This document shows positions 1 through 19,480 of a stretch of 64,000 bases of DNA, in pieces (position 1 is the first letter of the stretch; the number at the start of each line of letters is the position of its first letter). The notes under the pieces are model-generated. The model was not told the DNA's origin, made no database searches, and saw only the letters and a program-made list of their open reading frames with translations. The translations under genes and the position numbers were made by a program. The DNA is taken from contig NC_064755.1 in NCBI RefSeq assembly GCF_011397635.1, positions 17,777,282-17,841,281 of the forward strand, written 5' to 3'. This DNA comes from Epinephelus fuscoguttatus (taxonomy: Eukaryota; Chordata; Actinopteri; Perciformes; Serranidae).

Positions 1-267
1 TCAATGCCAGCAGCAAAGCCCTGACATTAGCAGTAAAGTTTGTACTAAAATGTAGATGCTTTTACAAATTCATACTACAACTTAAATTTGTATATCTCTC
101 CAATAGATGTCTAAAATAATACTACTAAAAAATGAGAAGTAGGATTGTTTCAGGGCTGTGCTGTTGAGAATGAGCGTAGTAGTCAGGGTTTCCAGCGGCT
201 GTTGCTGTAGCTAGGGTCACAGGGTAGGGGGTTCAGAGGGCACGGCGGAGATGTGCCCTCCTCTTAC

Positions 268-7099
<6,832 letters not shown>

Positions 7100-10000
7100 C
7101 TGGGGGTAAGGAGAGTGAAAGATAACAAGGTTAGTGAGGATGAAGTTTCAAGATAGTAGATGTAGGTCAGAAACATTAGCCCACCTACGTTTTAACTACT
7201 GATTCCTACAATATGTTGTCTCTTTACGTGAATGTGGATGGTATAAATCGAAGGCATCGACCCTCAAGCAATACTTGTAGTAGTTAGAACAATTTTATGT
7301 TTCAGCTTGTGGCCTGCTGTCGATCTTGCAATTACGTTCTTCTGTGTTGCTTGAGTTTCACCTTTGAGTCATCTCTCTTCTCCGTGCACCTTGGAAGTGG
7401 GTGAAGTTGCTCCAGAAACCCTCACCCTGCTTCTACAATGTGGATGGCACAACCATTTAGCCAATTCATCACAAAGTTGGGTTAACAGATAACTGACTTC
7501 AACAATGATTAGATCACAACCAACAACCACGTCTTGATATGTGGAAGAGGCTGTAAATAATTGTCAAAGGCAAATATCGTGACTATCTTTTATAGTGATG
7601 TGCTCCTGCCACTGTTCTTTAAAATATGTTGTCCTCATTCCTTGATGGCACTGCAGGTTACCTAATTTCCTAGACTGAATGAGTCTGAATTGTTTGTTGG
7701 GAACCAGCAACTGAATGGGAAATGATTCTTATTGTACACTGACGTAGAGTTGACACAGAGTTAGACAGACAACTGCATGTTTACGAAGAAGGACAACATA
7801 TACATAGCTAGAGGCCAAACAGTTACAGTACTGAAATACTGAAACATATGAGTTGGATGACCAGGCGTTTCGAGTTACTAGAGTTTGCATTTCCTTCCTT
7901 CCCTCAAGTCTCTTTAACTGAAGCCTTGAGTCCACTTTCCTAGTTAGTGTAGCCCTTATGGTCATATCCAAATCATCTTGGCTTTGCTTGCAACTTTATT
8001 TGGTTTTAATTCTGTCTTAGATCAAAGGACTGATTTTTTTTTGTGAAGAACCATTAGACTGTGCCTCACAGAGATATCTTCTGACTGTCTGTGTCCCCTC
8101 TAGAAAGCTGTCTTGTGAGCCAGTACTGAAACTTCAGGGTATTTATAAAAACATCAGATGCCCTGAGAGGTACAAAGAATAACTACAGATACAAACTGGC
8201 AACATTTTAGCTGTTTTCCTGCGTTAAAAATACTTAGTCACAGGGATTGTTCATTAGCATTTTATGATTACGAAAGCTGCATATCCTTTATTAGGAAATA
8301 TCATGAATAGTGGCGTGTCCTTCATCAATCAGCTTTATGCGCATGATTCTACACTTAGTTACTATATCAACTAAACTGGATCCTGCAAGCTGACACCTCA
8401 AGAGATGCGCAGGGAGGTGGCTATATTGTTCTCATCACTGAACTGGTTAGGCAGGTGTAGCATCTTATCTTTTACCATAAGAAAGCTGATGCAAGACACC
8501 CTATTTGATTCAAAGCTAGAAGTGACATCTGTTTCAAATCTGCAAATGTTAAGTGAGCAATTGCGTGTTAAACTAATGTTAGGATGCATTTTTGAATTGA
8601 ATTCCTTTTAATTTGATATAGTAAGGGAGATAAGAGGGGAGGGAGTAAAGGAAAGCTATGTGGGAACTGATTTTAAGCATGCATGGGTGACATAACAAGG
8701 TGTGTATTTTGAACTGCTATCATCCATCACCGTCACTGACAGACTTAAAAAACTTGACTGGTGGAGAGTTTAGCCTAAAGCTCATATTTGGCAAATGGGT
8801 CTTGTCAGTGCTTACCTTACCCAGTATTGCATATTGTAGACTCCCTGTCTCTTGGAATTGGGGAGCTAATACGGCCTCTAATATACAGATTTAATTGTTG
8901 TTTGTGTACTAACTGATGATGCAGATGGTGGTTAGCATTAGCAAACACATTAATTTAACCATCCCTGGTATTTAGACTATCAGCAGCCAATGTGTAAACT
9001 GCAGGCTATCATCTGAACGATGAGACTATTTGCAACATTGTGAGGGACCTGCTGTTTCCTGTTGCCTTCAACTGCTGTCGGAAATCAAACTGCTGCATGA
9101 GCATATGTTTAAAAAGTAGCTGTCTAACACAGCTGTTTAATTCCTTATTTTTTTTTATCATCATGTGTGGACATTAAACTGTTATTTACACATCAACGTC
9201 AATGTTTGGCATCCCATAATGCCATGCTTTAACGTATTAGGTTTTCTCTTCCCTTTCCACCAATAATACTGTAACGTTTCTCCACACAGCTCTTCCTCTT
9301 TTCTCACAAGCAACGCTTTTATCTTTGCAAGGTCCATTTTTATTTCATTCACCCAGAACACTCTGGAAGCAGGACACGTCGTTTCTATGTTTTCAGTCCT
9401 CGGAAGGAGCACCTTCCACGCAGCAATGTTTCAGCAGCCAGTCCCCTCCCCCAGCCACTTTCCAACATCACATGATCCACCCTGTGCTGCAGAAACTGGG
9501 GGAAAGGTCGCAGCGCTGCACCGCTTAGATACCGAGTATAGCTGGCATCATAGTACACACAGGTCCTCGTATGCCGGCAAACATGTCACATCGTGGTCAC
9601 AATGAAGCAACCGAGAACACATTGTTTGTTTAGGAGTTGAATAACAGGCGTTTATCCATTTTATATTGTTGAAGCAGACACAAATCACTATCTAGAGTTA
9701 ATTAACCATGCAAACTACCCCCGGTTGTCATGCATAATGCCTATCTGCATTCTGATTCTGACCATAAACGCCACATCATCCACCCCATACAGCCTGTTCA
9801 GCCAGTTGTCAACATCTAACACTTGATCACACGAATTAACTCCCGAAAAATCCACTCAGCATATGTAGGCTAGATTTATTCTGGTATTATATCAAGTAAC
9901 CCGCCCACGTGGTCTGGGAAAAATTAGGTCACTAGTGTGCACCCCCCCCTCAAGTGTCAATAAACGACATTCAACATATTAATCACAATAACCAGCGTTT

Positions 10001-10300
10001 CAGTCACATGTAAATAAACAGTGTGTTATTTCTGCTTTTATGATGCTCTTAATACAAGGACACTATGGCAAATCAGCTCTTACTGACCTTCAATGGCAGA
10101 TGATACTATCACACCTGTGCAAAATTTCTCACTTTGTATTATTACACATCACAGGCACAGACATATTACACTTTGTTATTATTGAATAACAGAACTGTGT
10201 GTGATGTAATGGTGCTGCCATGAAGTTGTCAATGGGTGACCTTTACTTGGACTTTTGCCTACATTCATGTTATGACGTAGCAAGGAGGATAAGTCCTTAC
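7100..10300. other. cpt1a 5' intron, no coding content seen
   Basis: AT-rich non-coding DNA between the first coding exon and the candidate upstream exons. Only short chance ORFs are present, and I recognise no family in them. Poly-T and poly-C runs occur near 8035 and 9950. Confidence 0.6.
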
Positions 10301-10329
10301 CTGGATCGTTCAATATAAGATCCTACAGC
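10301..10329 (-). other. Possible non-coding 5' UTR micro-exon of cpt1a
   Basis: On the minus strand a stretch of about 29 bases lies between TTTCTGTAG (acceptor) and CCAG followed by GTAAGG (a consensus donor). It sits between the likely first exon at about 10.8 kb and the first coding exon at 7.1 kb. It has no start codon. This is inferred from splice signals only. Confidence 0.35.
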
Positions 10330-10805
10330 CTACAGAAAGTCACAAGAGGTTAAATGAGTAATGCAGATATTTAATAGAGGCAATATTTTCACAAATGGCT
10401 GTTAAAAACTATGGCTGTGAGTGTCATAAACAGTTCCCCTTGAGATTTAGTCTTGACTTTCATGAGTCAACATTTGCCTGAAAACTTAATTTCTGCCAGC
10501 TACAGGCCAGAGAAGCACATACCCGGTTATGCCAATGCGAAGGTGAGAAAAACTACTGTACATAATATAAACACCGCACAGCTTTACTATGTACTGCGCC
10601 GACAAGGAAATGCAACAATCTGACATGAAGGTAAAAGCTGCGCACAGATATGAACAGCTTTCAATGGGTTTTTGTTTAGCTAGTCGAGTTTTTTTCCTCC
10701 TATCATAACCCTTGCAGCCATATTTGCAAACCTACTTCCAAAACTGCCGAGACTGAGTCATTTTGAAGCTGAGACATGTACCGAAAAAGCATAAATATTA
10801 CTCAC

Positions 10806-10960
10806 CGATCCTTTCTATCAGTCAGAGAGAGCAGAGCTTTCTGTTTTGACGAGGATGTGACACGGCCTGGCTGTCGGCGGAGACTGCTATACGCTCAACA
10901 TGAATGGGAGCACACAGACTTGTCCAACGCCTGCCCCCTTTTGAGACGAGTCGCCTACTG
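10806..10960 (-). promoter_or_regulatory. cpt1a: Probable cpt1a promoter and non-coding first exon
   Basis: On the minus strand, GGATCG followed by GTGAGTAAT at 10806/10805 is a good donor. The sequence upstream of it in transcription (about 10,850-11,010) has clearly more CpG and GC than the AT-rich surroundings, with GC runs such as CGCCCCCGCGAGG. A first exon ending at 10806 and splicing to 7099, directly or through the 10.3 kb micro-exon, fits the usual CPT1A plan of a non-coding first exon. The transcription start cannot be fixed from sequence. Confidence 0.5.
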
Positions 10961-13900
10961 AACGCGTCCTTGCACGAACAGCGCCCCCGCGAGGTCCCTG
11001 AATTTGTTGCGTCTATGGGTTGCGTGAGGACATCAGGTATCCAATGGAAATACATCGTGCTGGCGATGACATCACAGACACCATGAGCATTTCACTGCAC
11101 CCAGGACTGCATGTACCCAGACTGATGAGCTGTGCAGATGATAGACACCATATCAACATAATGCAGGGTCAAGTATAGTACAACAGGAGTGGGCAGCATC
11201 CTCTATGTGGAGTAGTGTATGTTTTATTTTTATCTCATTGTGAAGTATACCATAAAATAGTAGCTACTGTGGAAAATTGACTCTCTGCAATGTCAAAATC
11301 TGTCATGGTTTCTCAAATTTGTGCATTAACATAATGTGTACTTAAAGTGAAGTGTATTGTATCGCACTGACACGATCCTCAACCTGCTTTTTTATTTACT
11401 TATTTTCTGCCTCCATTCATTTATATATGTTTTTTATTTTTCATTAATTTATTTCATTTTATTTATTTATTTTTTTTGTGTGTGTTAAACATTAAGCAGT
11501 TGTACCAACATTTTGTTCTGGTATTTCTTTTATATTTCTGTGCGTGTATATGTACACACACCTGATGTGTGTATGTCCTTGTTTATTGTTGTTAGAATTA
11601 ATAAAGATACTGTTGGGAAAAAAAACTATTGTGGAAAATAAATTTAGAAAATATCTATAAATAAAACAACCAATGGGAAAGTGTTTTTTTTTTTTTGTTA
11701 ATCTGGCCATAATATAACATCCTACACTGCACTGTCATAAATCAGTCTTTCCCATGACTTGCAACATTTCCTATTATGGTATAAAACAGTTACAGACATG
11801 GTAAGGCGTGCTACCACAGTCTAAGCTACGTGGCAATCTCTGATGGTTGACAAATTCACACAGTTTCACATATTGTCATATCGATGAGCCCTACAGTTTA
11901 ATATGATAATCCCCGGTTGTGCAGTTCCTGTAATACAGGAAGTGGACATTGTACAAGCAACACTTGCACAACAGCCTTGCAACAAATACTCTGCTCCTAT
12001 GTTAAGTTTTGCTAACATTCATTTTTTTTATCCCCCATATACAACCCACAAAGATGCACTACAATGCCTAGTAACACCTCTGTAACACGTATCAACAAAA
12101 ACAACACATATCACCATTCTTAATAGTAATTATAATACATTGGATTATATTCCACAGGTGTTACTATTTGATATTGTGCCCATCCCCCTTTATAATGACA
12201 TCGACACCATCTCACCAATAGAGTTTGCCTTCTCTAGGTCTAGGGTTGTTTAATACATTGTTCTTAAATTCTCAGTGTACCCTGATACAGATTAAGCCCC
12301 ACTGATGGTCTTATAATTGTAACTTTATAAATAATTTGATCACCAAAAACAATATAACAATGCAGGGGGACACATTATGGCAATTCTCAAAACTTACTGC
12401 AATTGCAGTAACTGTTAAAGGTCATAACAGCCACAAAATTTTTTTTTTTTTAAAAAAGTGTTTTCACTTTATATCTTGTTTTCCTCAGTGTCAATAAGCC
12501 TTATACACCACAGACAGTCTGACTTGTCATAGCAGGAACAGCACAAGTCTTAGGCTACTAATCGCATTAATGATGACTCTTGCATTAAAGTGCAAGAGGC
12601 AGCAATTCCAACACCATGGCCTTAGAACTGGCATACCTATAAAATGCAGCCATCTTCGTTTTTTTTAATTACTTTCCCCTTCCCCTGTGGCTGCAAACTC
12701 AACTGTTTGATGAAGGGTGGTGCGGACAGTCATGAGGTTTCTCTGATGTTGCCAGATGCTGTTTTTCTCCTGCCAGCAATGACCTTTACAGAGGCTTCTT
12801 GCTGCCTTTAAGATCCCTCCAGTCTTTGTGCAGTCCACTAGTGAGTTACTAACAGTGAGTCACTAGTCCCGGTACTGCCAAAAATGATGTAGTGGCGCAA
12901 AACTAAGCTTGAGGTATGAGGACCTGATAGGACCTTAACCAGGATTCCTGCAGTCATCACAGAGCGCCATCCGAGTGACCAAGACTGATCTTGACAGACC
13001 TCTCTTTAAGGCTGTTGCACCTCTGATTATGGGACAGCCTACATCAGTTATGGCCTGACATAGGGTGCTGGGTGGCCCAACGCCATTTTCTAATTCACAG
13101 TGAAAATGAATTAATTCAGACTGGGAGGGGTTTTTGTACTTTAAATGTGAATAAGGTGCCAGAGGTAAGCCCTGGAGCCCCTTACAGAAGTCTGGGCTAA
13201 ATATTTACATATTAACTATTAACGTTTGTTTATTAACTGGCCCTTGGCCTCCTGTAACTCTGTTAAAGTGCCCTCGAGCAAAACGAGTTCAGCATGCCTG
13301 GCCTACACCCTTATTACGTATACTGAGTTTGATGACCTCAGCAAATTCCCAGCACTACTCTGCTCAACGTCAACCACTAAAAAAAGGTCTTATCAACCTC
13401 AAATAACTGGACACACCTGTTTGGCTGTGCACTGTCAGTGTCAGCTACTACACAGGTTTTTCACAGCAGATATTTTGACATGCCGTTGCACAGACAGCAC
13501 AGGTTTAATTAATAACATGAATAAAGGCTCTATTTCACTTAGGTGTCCCAGTTGAAGGGCTTTGGAATTGCTCCTGCTGACCTAGTAGTATTGCCATGAG
13601 GACACCCAAGTGGAATGTAGCCATTAGTAATGTTAGTCATACCTAACCTCTCTATCTGCTGTGAAAAAGGTCTGTCAAGAAAATCTGAAAATAGGCCCTT
13701 TTCATATTTTGACTTGTTATAATATGAAAATCACATGTTACTGATAACATTAACAATGTCTCTCTCCTATTACGTTGTAATTTTACACGTGATTTTCCTG
13801 CTTAGACTTGTCACATGTCTTCCACGAAAAAGGCTGATGGTTACAGAAGGCAAAACAGTTCAAAGTCAGAGAAAAAGAAACACATAGGTCAAAGTACATC

Positions 13901-14370
13901 CAGACACAGGGGGGCACTGTTGCACACTGTTGAAAATAATGGGAGAATGGACCAATCCTTAGGCACAGACAACATTCACCAGGCAGATTTTGATGTTGTA
14001 TTAAATTACACTGTATTCTGCTGTTCATTTGCAACAATTGCACACATAAGAAGTCTTGTTCCTTCTCTGTGTTATACCCTAAAACAACTGCATGACTTGA
14101 ATTCATTGAGATGTAGAGCAAAGTCCAATACATATTATGTGGAAGACATCCACTGCTGCACTGACCGGTATGTGTCAAAAGACTGCAGACTGTTGCATTT
14201 ATTAGGCAACACACAACAGATCTGTGGGGTGTTGTTGTCAACAGGCCACATTTGAGAGAAAATAGTATGAGAAAAATAGTAACTGATGATCTATATCCAG
14301 TTCAATAGAGTAATGGATTTTCGTGACATGCATCCTGAAAAGGAATGAAATTAAAAACAGTATTCTTAGA
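10961..14370. other. Intergenic DNA without a recognised gene
   Basis: AT-rich sequence between the cpt1a promoter and the retrotransposon remnants. It contains homopolymer runs (11,470; 11,685; 12,440; 12,660). A pair of overlapping antisense ORFs at 13.8-14.25 kb does not read like a real protein on either strand. Confidence 0.55.
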
Positions 14371-14379
14371 TTATCCAAT

Positions 14380-14720
14380 ATTATCCAAAGCCAAAGAAAT
14401 TCATTTTGAATTAATTAATAATATATATCTTTCAAATGAATTCCTTAGAATGAGATTTAACTTTGAGATTAATGTTTGTTGTTTCTGCATTTCAGATATT
14501 GAAACCACAGAACACATTTTCTGAGCTTATGGTCATTCCCCAACTTTTTTTGGAAACAGACAGAAGAATGGTTTAAACAAAAGAATGTACAGCTACACCC
14601 AGTTCACACGGGGATGTAATGTATGGAGTAGTTATGAAAGAAAGACGAGAAAATCTATTGACTAACACAATTATCATTATGGCCAAATATCACATGCACA
14701 AAGCAAAATTGTGAAAGCAC
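14380..14720 (+). mobile_element. L1-type LINE remnant (C-terminal end of ORF2)
   Basis: Translation of about 14,388-14,521 gives KAKEIHFELINNIY, then NEFLRMRFNFE, then CCFCISDIETTEHIF. After a stop and a frameshift it continues with FWKQTEEWF, and near 14,680 with AKYHMHKAK. This succession is the zinc-finger-like C-terminal region of fish L1 ORF2 proteins (Cys-x2-Cys, ETTEH, FW). The reading frame is broken by stops and shifts, so this is a dead fragment. Confidence 0.6.
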
Positions 14721-14799
14721 CACACATAGTGATTTTTGTTGTACTGTAAATCCTGACAGCATATGAAATCTAAATATGCAAACAAATTGCTCAACTGTG

Positions 14800-15636
14800 T
14801 AGAAATGTACAAATGAACAGACCCAAGACAGGAATCTCCATGAACTGTGATGTTTGCAGATGACATTGTGATCTGTAGTGAGAGCAGGGAGCAGGTGGAG
14901 GAAAACCTAGAGAGGTGGAGGTATGCCCTGGAAAGGAGAGGAATGAAGGTTAGCCATAGCAAGACTGAATGCATGTGTGTGGATGAGAAGGACCCAAGTG
15001 GAATGGTGAGGTTACAGGGAGTAGATATAAAGAAAGTGGGGGATTTTAAGTAGGCCTACTTAGGGTCAACAGCCCAGAGCAACGGAGAGTGTGGAAAAGA
15101 GGTGAAGAAACGTGTGCAAGCAGGTTGGAATGGGTGAAGAAAATTGTCAGGTGTGATGTGTGATAGAAGAGTACCAGCAAGATTAAAAGGAAAGGTGTAC
15201 AAGAAGGTGGTGAGACTAGCGATGCTATTTGGTTTAGAGACAGTGGCACTGAAGAAAAGACAGGAGGCAGAGCTGGAGGTAGCAGAAATGAAGATGTTGA
15301 GGTTCTCTTTGGGAGTGACGAGGATGGATAGGATCAGGAATGAGTACATCAGAGGGACAGCTCATGTTCGATGTTTTGGAGATAAAGTCAGAGAGGCCAG
15401 ACTGAGATGGTTTGGACACGTTTAGAGGAGGGATTGTGAATATATCGGTAGAAGGATGCTGAGGTTGGAACTGCCAGGCAAGAGAGAGAGGAAGACCAAA
15501 GAGGAGATTTATGGATGTAGTGAAAGAGGACATGAAGTCAGTTGGTGTGAGAGAAGAGGATGCAGAGGACAGGGTTAGATGGAGGCAGATGATTCGCTGT
15601 GGCGACCCCTGAAGGGAACAGCTGAAAGAAGAAGAC
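14800..15636 (+). mobile_element. RTE-type LINE remnant: reverse transcriptase C-terminal half and 3' end
   Basis: The translation contains the reverse-transcriptase core MFADDIVICSES, then ERWRYALERRGMKVSHSKTE, KKRVQAGWNG, DRRVPARLKGKVY, MKMLRFSLGVTRMDRIRNEY and EARLRWFGHV. It is interrupted by several stops (for example just before FADD, after DFK and after FGHV). The 3' end GTGGCGACCCCTGAAGGGAA and a GAA-rich tail match a family frequent in fish genomes. The copy is 5'-truncated and inactive. Clade assignment (RTE) is from memory of such tails and RWFGHV-type proteins. Confidence 0.75.
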
Positions 15637-15639
15637 TTT

Positions 15640-16460
15640 CAAAGACCAAATAACTTACTTTTGTATTATTTATGTTGTACTATTTTTAATTCGTATCTTT
15701 ATTTATTTTTTCCTGTTAAGTATTTTTTTCCTTTAATTTGGCTGACATCCTTTTTTCCCTTTCTTTTTTTCTACTCAGTTTCATGTCTATTTACTTGAAA
15801 TATGATGGTCTTACTGCTGTAATTCTAAATTGTTTAATACAGTTCACTAACAAAGGGAGAACATATGTTTGTAACACATAATTATTCTGACTTTTCCCTT
15901 TTCATGTCTTTTACCTTGTGAAACCCCTTGATGTGTTCACTTCCTCCCCTCCCACAGAGGGCTACAATGTCAATTTAATGGGTGACAAAAATAAAAAATA
16001 ATTCATCGGTTTGTGTCCAAGTTAAGGACATAACCTGAAATGGAGGTCGTAATTAATCTTCAAATTAAGACTTTCACAAGCCAAACGGATCTAGCTGGAG
16101 TTAAAACATGAGGCAACGTCCCAGTATGACCTGTATGTCGAGTGTTAATTCAGCAGAGGGCGCAAGATGACAGTTTTTTGTCAACGAGTTAGCCCATCCG
16201 ATATATTTTCTTGCAACTATTTATTTCAAAGTAAAAAAAAACTCGCTATGTTTTCACTAAATGCCCAAATAACATGCATGGAACAAGCTACGAGCTACAA
16301 CAAGCTAGCATTAACGTTAATTCACGTTAACTATTCAACTAACCTTTAACTCATCGTGTTTTTCAGCTACCAAAACAATGCAAAATTAAAAGAAATAAGT
16401 AAAATTATCTCATCGTTTGAATTAAAGTATCGTGTTCGCAAAAAACACGCAGTAAATATG
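15640..16460. other. AT-rich intergenic stretch
   Basis: T-rich sequence with no coding signal follows the RTE remnant. It could be the 3' UTR of the L1 copy that the RTE element interrupted, but I cannot prove that. Nothing else was recognised before the CpG-rich promoter region. Confidence 0.45.
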
Positions 16461-16463
16461 ATG

Positions 16464-16839
16464 GCTTACCGTCTTGTTTCAGCTGCTGCACATCATATCA
16501 AACACGAAAACCCCTTCTCAAACTTTCCATCTGTGGAGCGCGCGCCTCCTCCTGACTCCCGTCGCTGCCCGTGTGCGCGCATCGCGCTGTCACTGGTGCT
16601 CAGACAGCTGCAGCCAGCTCGCGGCATGTGGAGCTGTGCTGGGGGGTGCGTCCGTTTGACCAGCAGCGACTTCAGCGAAGCTAGTCGACAGTCGGGTATA
16701 AGCCTTCAGCTCGGTGACAGTATTTTGGTTACGGCTCCCCTGGACAGCGAGGGAGAGAATGAGAATAGTGGATTTAGTTTCTACTTGTAGGTACAGCGCA
16801 GCAGCAGAAGAAGAAGAAGAAGGGAAGTCACTTCAAAAG
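16464..16839 (+). promoter_or_regulatory. usp6nl: CpG-rich promoter and non-coding first exon of usp6nl
   Basis: Positions 16,535-16,740 are rich in CpG (GCGCGCGCC, GTGCGCGCATCGCGC) in an otherwise AT-rich area. Just downstream a GAA-repeat UTR segment ends at 16839 with AAAAG followed by GTAAGCAGC, a strong plus-strand donor. Joined to the acceptor at 28,634 it gives a short 5' UTR with an in-frame TAG upstream and no earlier ATG. On the minus strand AAGACG followed by GTAAGCC at about 16,464 is also a good donor, so the island may be bidirectional. Confidence 0.6.
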
Positions 16840-17276
16840 GTAAGCAGCGACGACGCTTTGCTAGTTACGTTACTGTGAACGTTAGCGTCTTTACTCCACT
16901 GTTTACTCCTCATACACTTTACGGTTATTAGCGCTGGGAAAGCCAGGACGTGGGTGGCCACAAAAGACTTGTCGCCCGAATCTCTGTCTGGTCCTTGTGT
17001 GTTTTTACAACTTGCTTAATCAACTATAAAACAGTAAAGGAAGCTACACCTAACGTTAACTTACTAATCAATTGTAACGGCTAACCGCGCGTGGACAGCC
17101 ATGGATAACGTTCGATTGTGCTCCCGTGTGCACGTGATTTGTAGAAATGAAGATTATACCAGTTCTTGTTATGGGAACAGATACCTTTTACTGTAAGAGA
17201 AGATGGCTAGCGTAACAAACCCCTTGTGGCGAGAGCGGTGACCGAGCGCTTCTCTAAGGGAATTTCTGCTTTTGCA

Positions 17277-17660
17277 TCACTCCTCACGGGCTTTCCAGCA
17301 GTTCAATGGCTTGTAAACACTGGCCATGATGGCGAGAAATGAGTCCATGATGGGATCCGTCTCCCTGTCCTCAGTTCTCTGGTTACCCACTCCAACAAAC
17401 AGTATTTGTTTGGTTGCGATGTCAGTCAGCCTTGACATCCTTAAGTTCCGCATTTTAATAATAGCAGGCACGAGACAAGAGTCAGAATCGGAAACTATAC
17501 TTTTGATCAAGATAGCAGACCAATCTATGTATTTATTTATAAAAGGAGACACAGCTCTTGTCATTTGAGAGAGCAGATTTTGCTCTATACACAGCCCCAC
17601 TACACAGACCACAGATGCCCCAGCATCCAGAAGTAGGCCAGTTACTGGTCTGTATGTCAT
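17277..17660 (-). other. Unidentified 127-codon ORF, coding-like composition
   Basis: I do not recognise this protein. The ATG-to-TGA frame has a balanced, protein-like amino-acid content, with alternating hydrophobic and charged stretches such as LLLDAGASVVCVVGLCIEQN and NKYIDWSAILIKSIVSDSDS. It continues upstream of the ATG for ten codons to a TAA. It could be a relic of a retroposed or captured exon, the last exon of a minus-strand gene, or chance. No clear acceptor is seen in front of it. No function is proposed. Confidence 0.25.
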
Positions 17661-19289
17661 GCCATGCCATGCGTGGTCCCCTTTGAAAGGTTAACTGGGC
17701 GTCTCACTGGTTCATACATGGAGAGTGGGGGAGGTTACAGACAGTCTGAGTGAAGGATCTCCAGCAGGATTTAGCCCTCATCCGCTACCAGATGTCTGGT
17801 GGTCATTGTTGTACTGTCATTTGCCCCCCTCATTGTGTTTTTGTTTTCAGTGTAATGCAGCAGATGTGCATGTTTCTAATGACAAGTACACATTTGCTCT
17901 ATAGTCATTTCCCCACAATTAAATATGCACGGTCATTAATGGGTGTGCACCATTGTTGAAAGAGACAAATGAATGTTTTATGTATTTGCACATGCATGTT
18001 TGCAGTCTGGTGCTTATGGATGCTCAGGAACATCTAATTACCTCAGTATGAATCACTCCACACATTGTCATCTCAGAAAATTTGTATAGTCTGTGGCATG
18101 GAGGTTGGAGCATTTTTATTTTATTTTTTTTTTATTGTGTCTATGTTAAGCCATTAGCGTGTCACATCGTGTGACACTCCACTTGTGGTTTGAGGAGGAA
18201 GCCCCACACCGGAAAGGTGACAGCACTGTTGGTGTACTGTTGTGTGATGCATTTGAGAGCCCCCCACCCATGCCTTAGCATTTCTTTGTGTCTCTCTTGC
18301 TGCTCTGTGCTCTTGCTGTTTGATTTCCGATCTGAGAGTCCCGAATGAGTTGACCAATCCTCAATTTTACTGTGATGTCCATTTACAAAATGGTGGTCCT
18401 ATGTACAAGATTTGCTCCCCTAAAGTGCTTATGTGATCAATGTATTTACAAAAACATGCTTCTTCATTTATATTTTACTCATTGCTAGGTTGAGGAAAAG
18501 TCTTAACTTTCTGCTGTGCCGCACAAGTTTGCTCTTTGATCAGCTTAACTCAGCTGTACTGTTTGACTTCCAGAGATGTGTGAGAACCGGACTTTCATTT
18601 GCAGAAAGCTTTCAGGGACTTAAATGTTCTCTTGAACAATGATCTGACTGCCCTGTCTGATGCCAACAGGATGTGAGCCACGTGTGAGGCAGAGCATGTG
18701 AGCCCTTATTTTGTTTTTATGCCTGTGAATGGGCCTCAGTCAGCAGCATTAGCCTTTTTTCGTATTCTCAGAGTTGGTGATAAAGTCTTTTTCATTTTTG
18801 TGCTGTAAATCACCACTTATCTCACTGCATGAGGCATCAAAAAGCATTGATGTATTTCTTTTCATGATGAAAGCGTTGCACATTTCAGCAGCATTGCAAA
18901 TGAGTTAAGGTTTAGTTTGCTGAACAACTCTACTGGTGAAAACCATCAGTTCAATAGTTGTATCACTAAATCTCAATGTCTCACTCTGAGACCAAATTTA
19001 ATGTTCATCTACGGTTGACTTGTAACTCTCTTCAGTCAGCAGCCTTCATTGTATTCCATTGTGATAATATTATTTCAGTGGAGAGGCATCAATGGTGTTT
19101 TTGTCTGCCTGAATGGCGGCTTTATGATAGACGTCAAAGGCCCAATGCTGGGTGTCACAAAACGTACCAGATATTGAAGGCTTTTACCAAAGAGGCTTTA
19201 GCCCTGCTGTGTGACTTATGAAATGTCTTTTCAGAGTTTCAGTGTTTTCTTTCTGGGTGTCCATATTCCTTATTTTGGTCAGGGTCACA

Positions 19290-19480
19290 AAGTCCTGGAG
19301 ACACTGGGCGATAGTCAGGGATACACAATCACACATCAGGTTGTCACACTCACATTCACACCTACATACTATTTTTGGGTTAACAGTTCAACAAACATGC
19401 ATGTGTGTGGAGTGTGTGTGCGCAGACACAACATGCAAAGGCTTCAGCCGGCCGGCGGATTCAAGCCCATGAGATTGCTC
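19290..19480 (+). repeat. Degenerate fish dispersed repeat, probably an L2-type LINE/SINE 3' region
   Basis: The stretch contains the landmarks CACTCACATTCACACCTA, a later ACATGCATGTGTGTGGA, then CGCAGACACAACATGCAAA and a degenerate GGATTCAAGCCC. These occur in this order in a very common teleost repeat that I recall. The copy is strongly diverged. Class assignment is tentative. Confidence 0.45.

Noticed and set aside
1-216. Search for the next cpt1a exon at the left edge
   Set aside because: The expected continuation after residue 323 (the TIQH.. HIVVYHRGRYFKVW region of the family) is not present in these bases, so the exon lies outside the window.
13783-14255. Two overlapping antisense ORFs of about 150 codons
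   Set aside because: Neither has recognisable motifs or splice context. Both are rich in Cys, His, Ser and Thr, as chance translations of AT-rich DNA often are. Mutual overlap on opposite strands argues against both.
16356-16790. 144-codon plus-strand ORF in the CpG-rich region
   Set aside because: Open reading across GC-rich promoter DNA; no family resemblance, and it overlaps the non-coding first exon and promoter of usp6nl.
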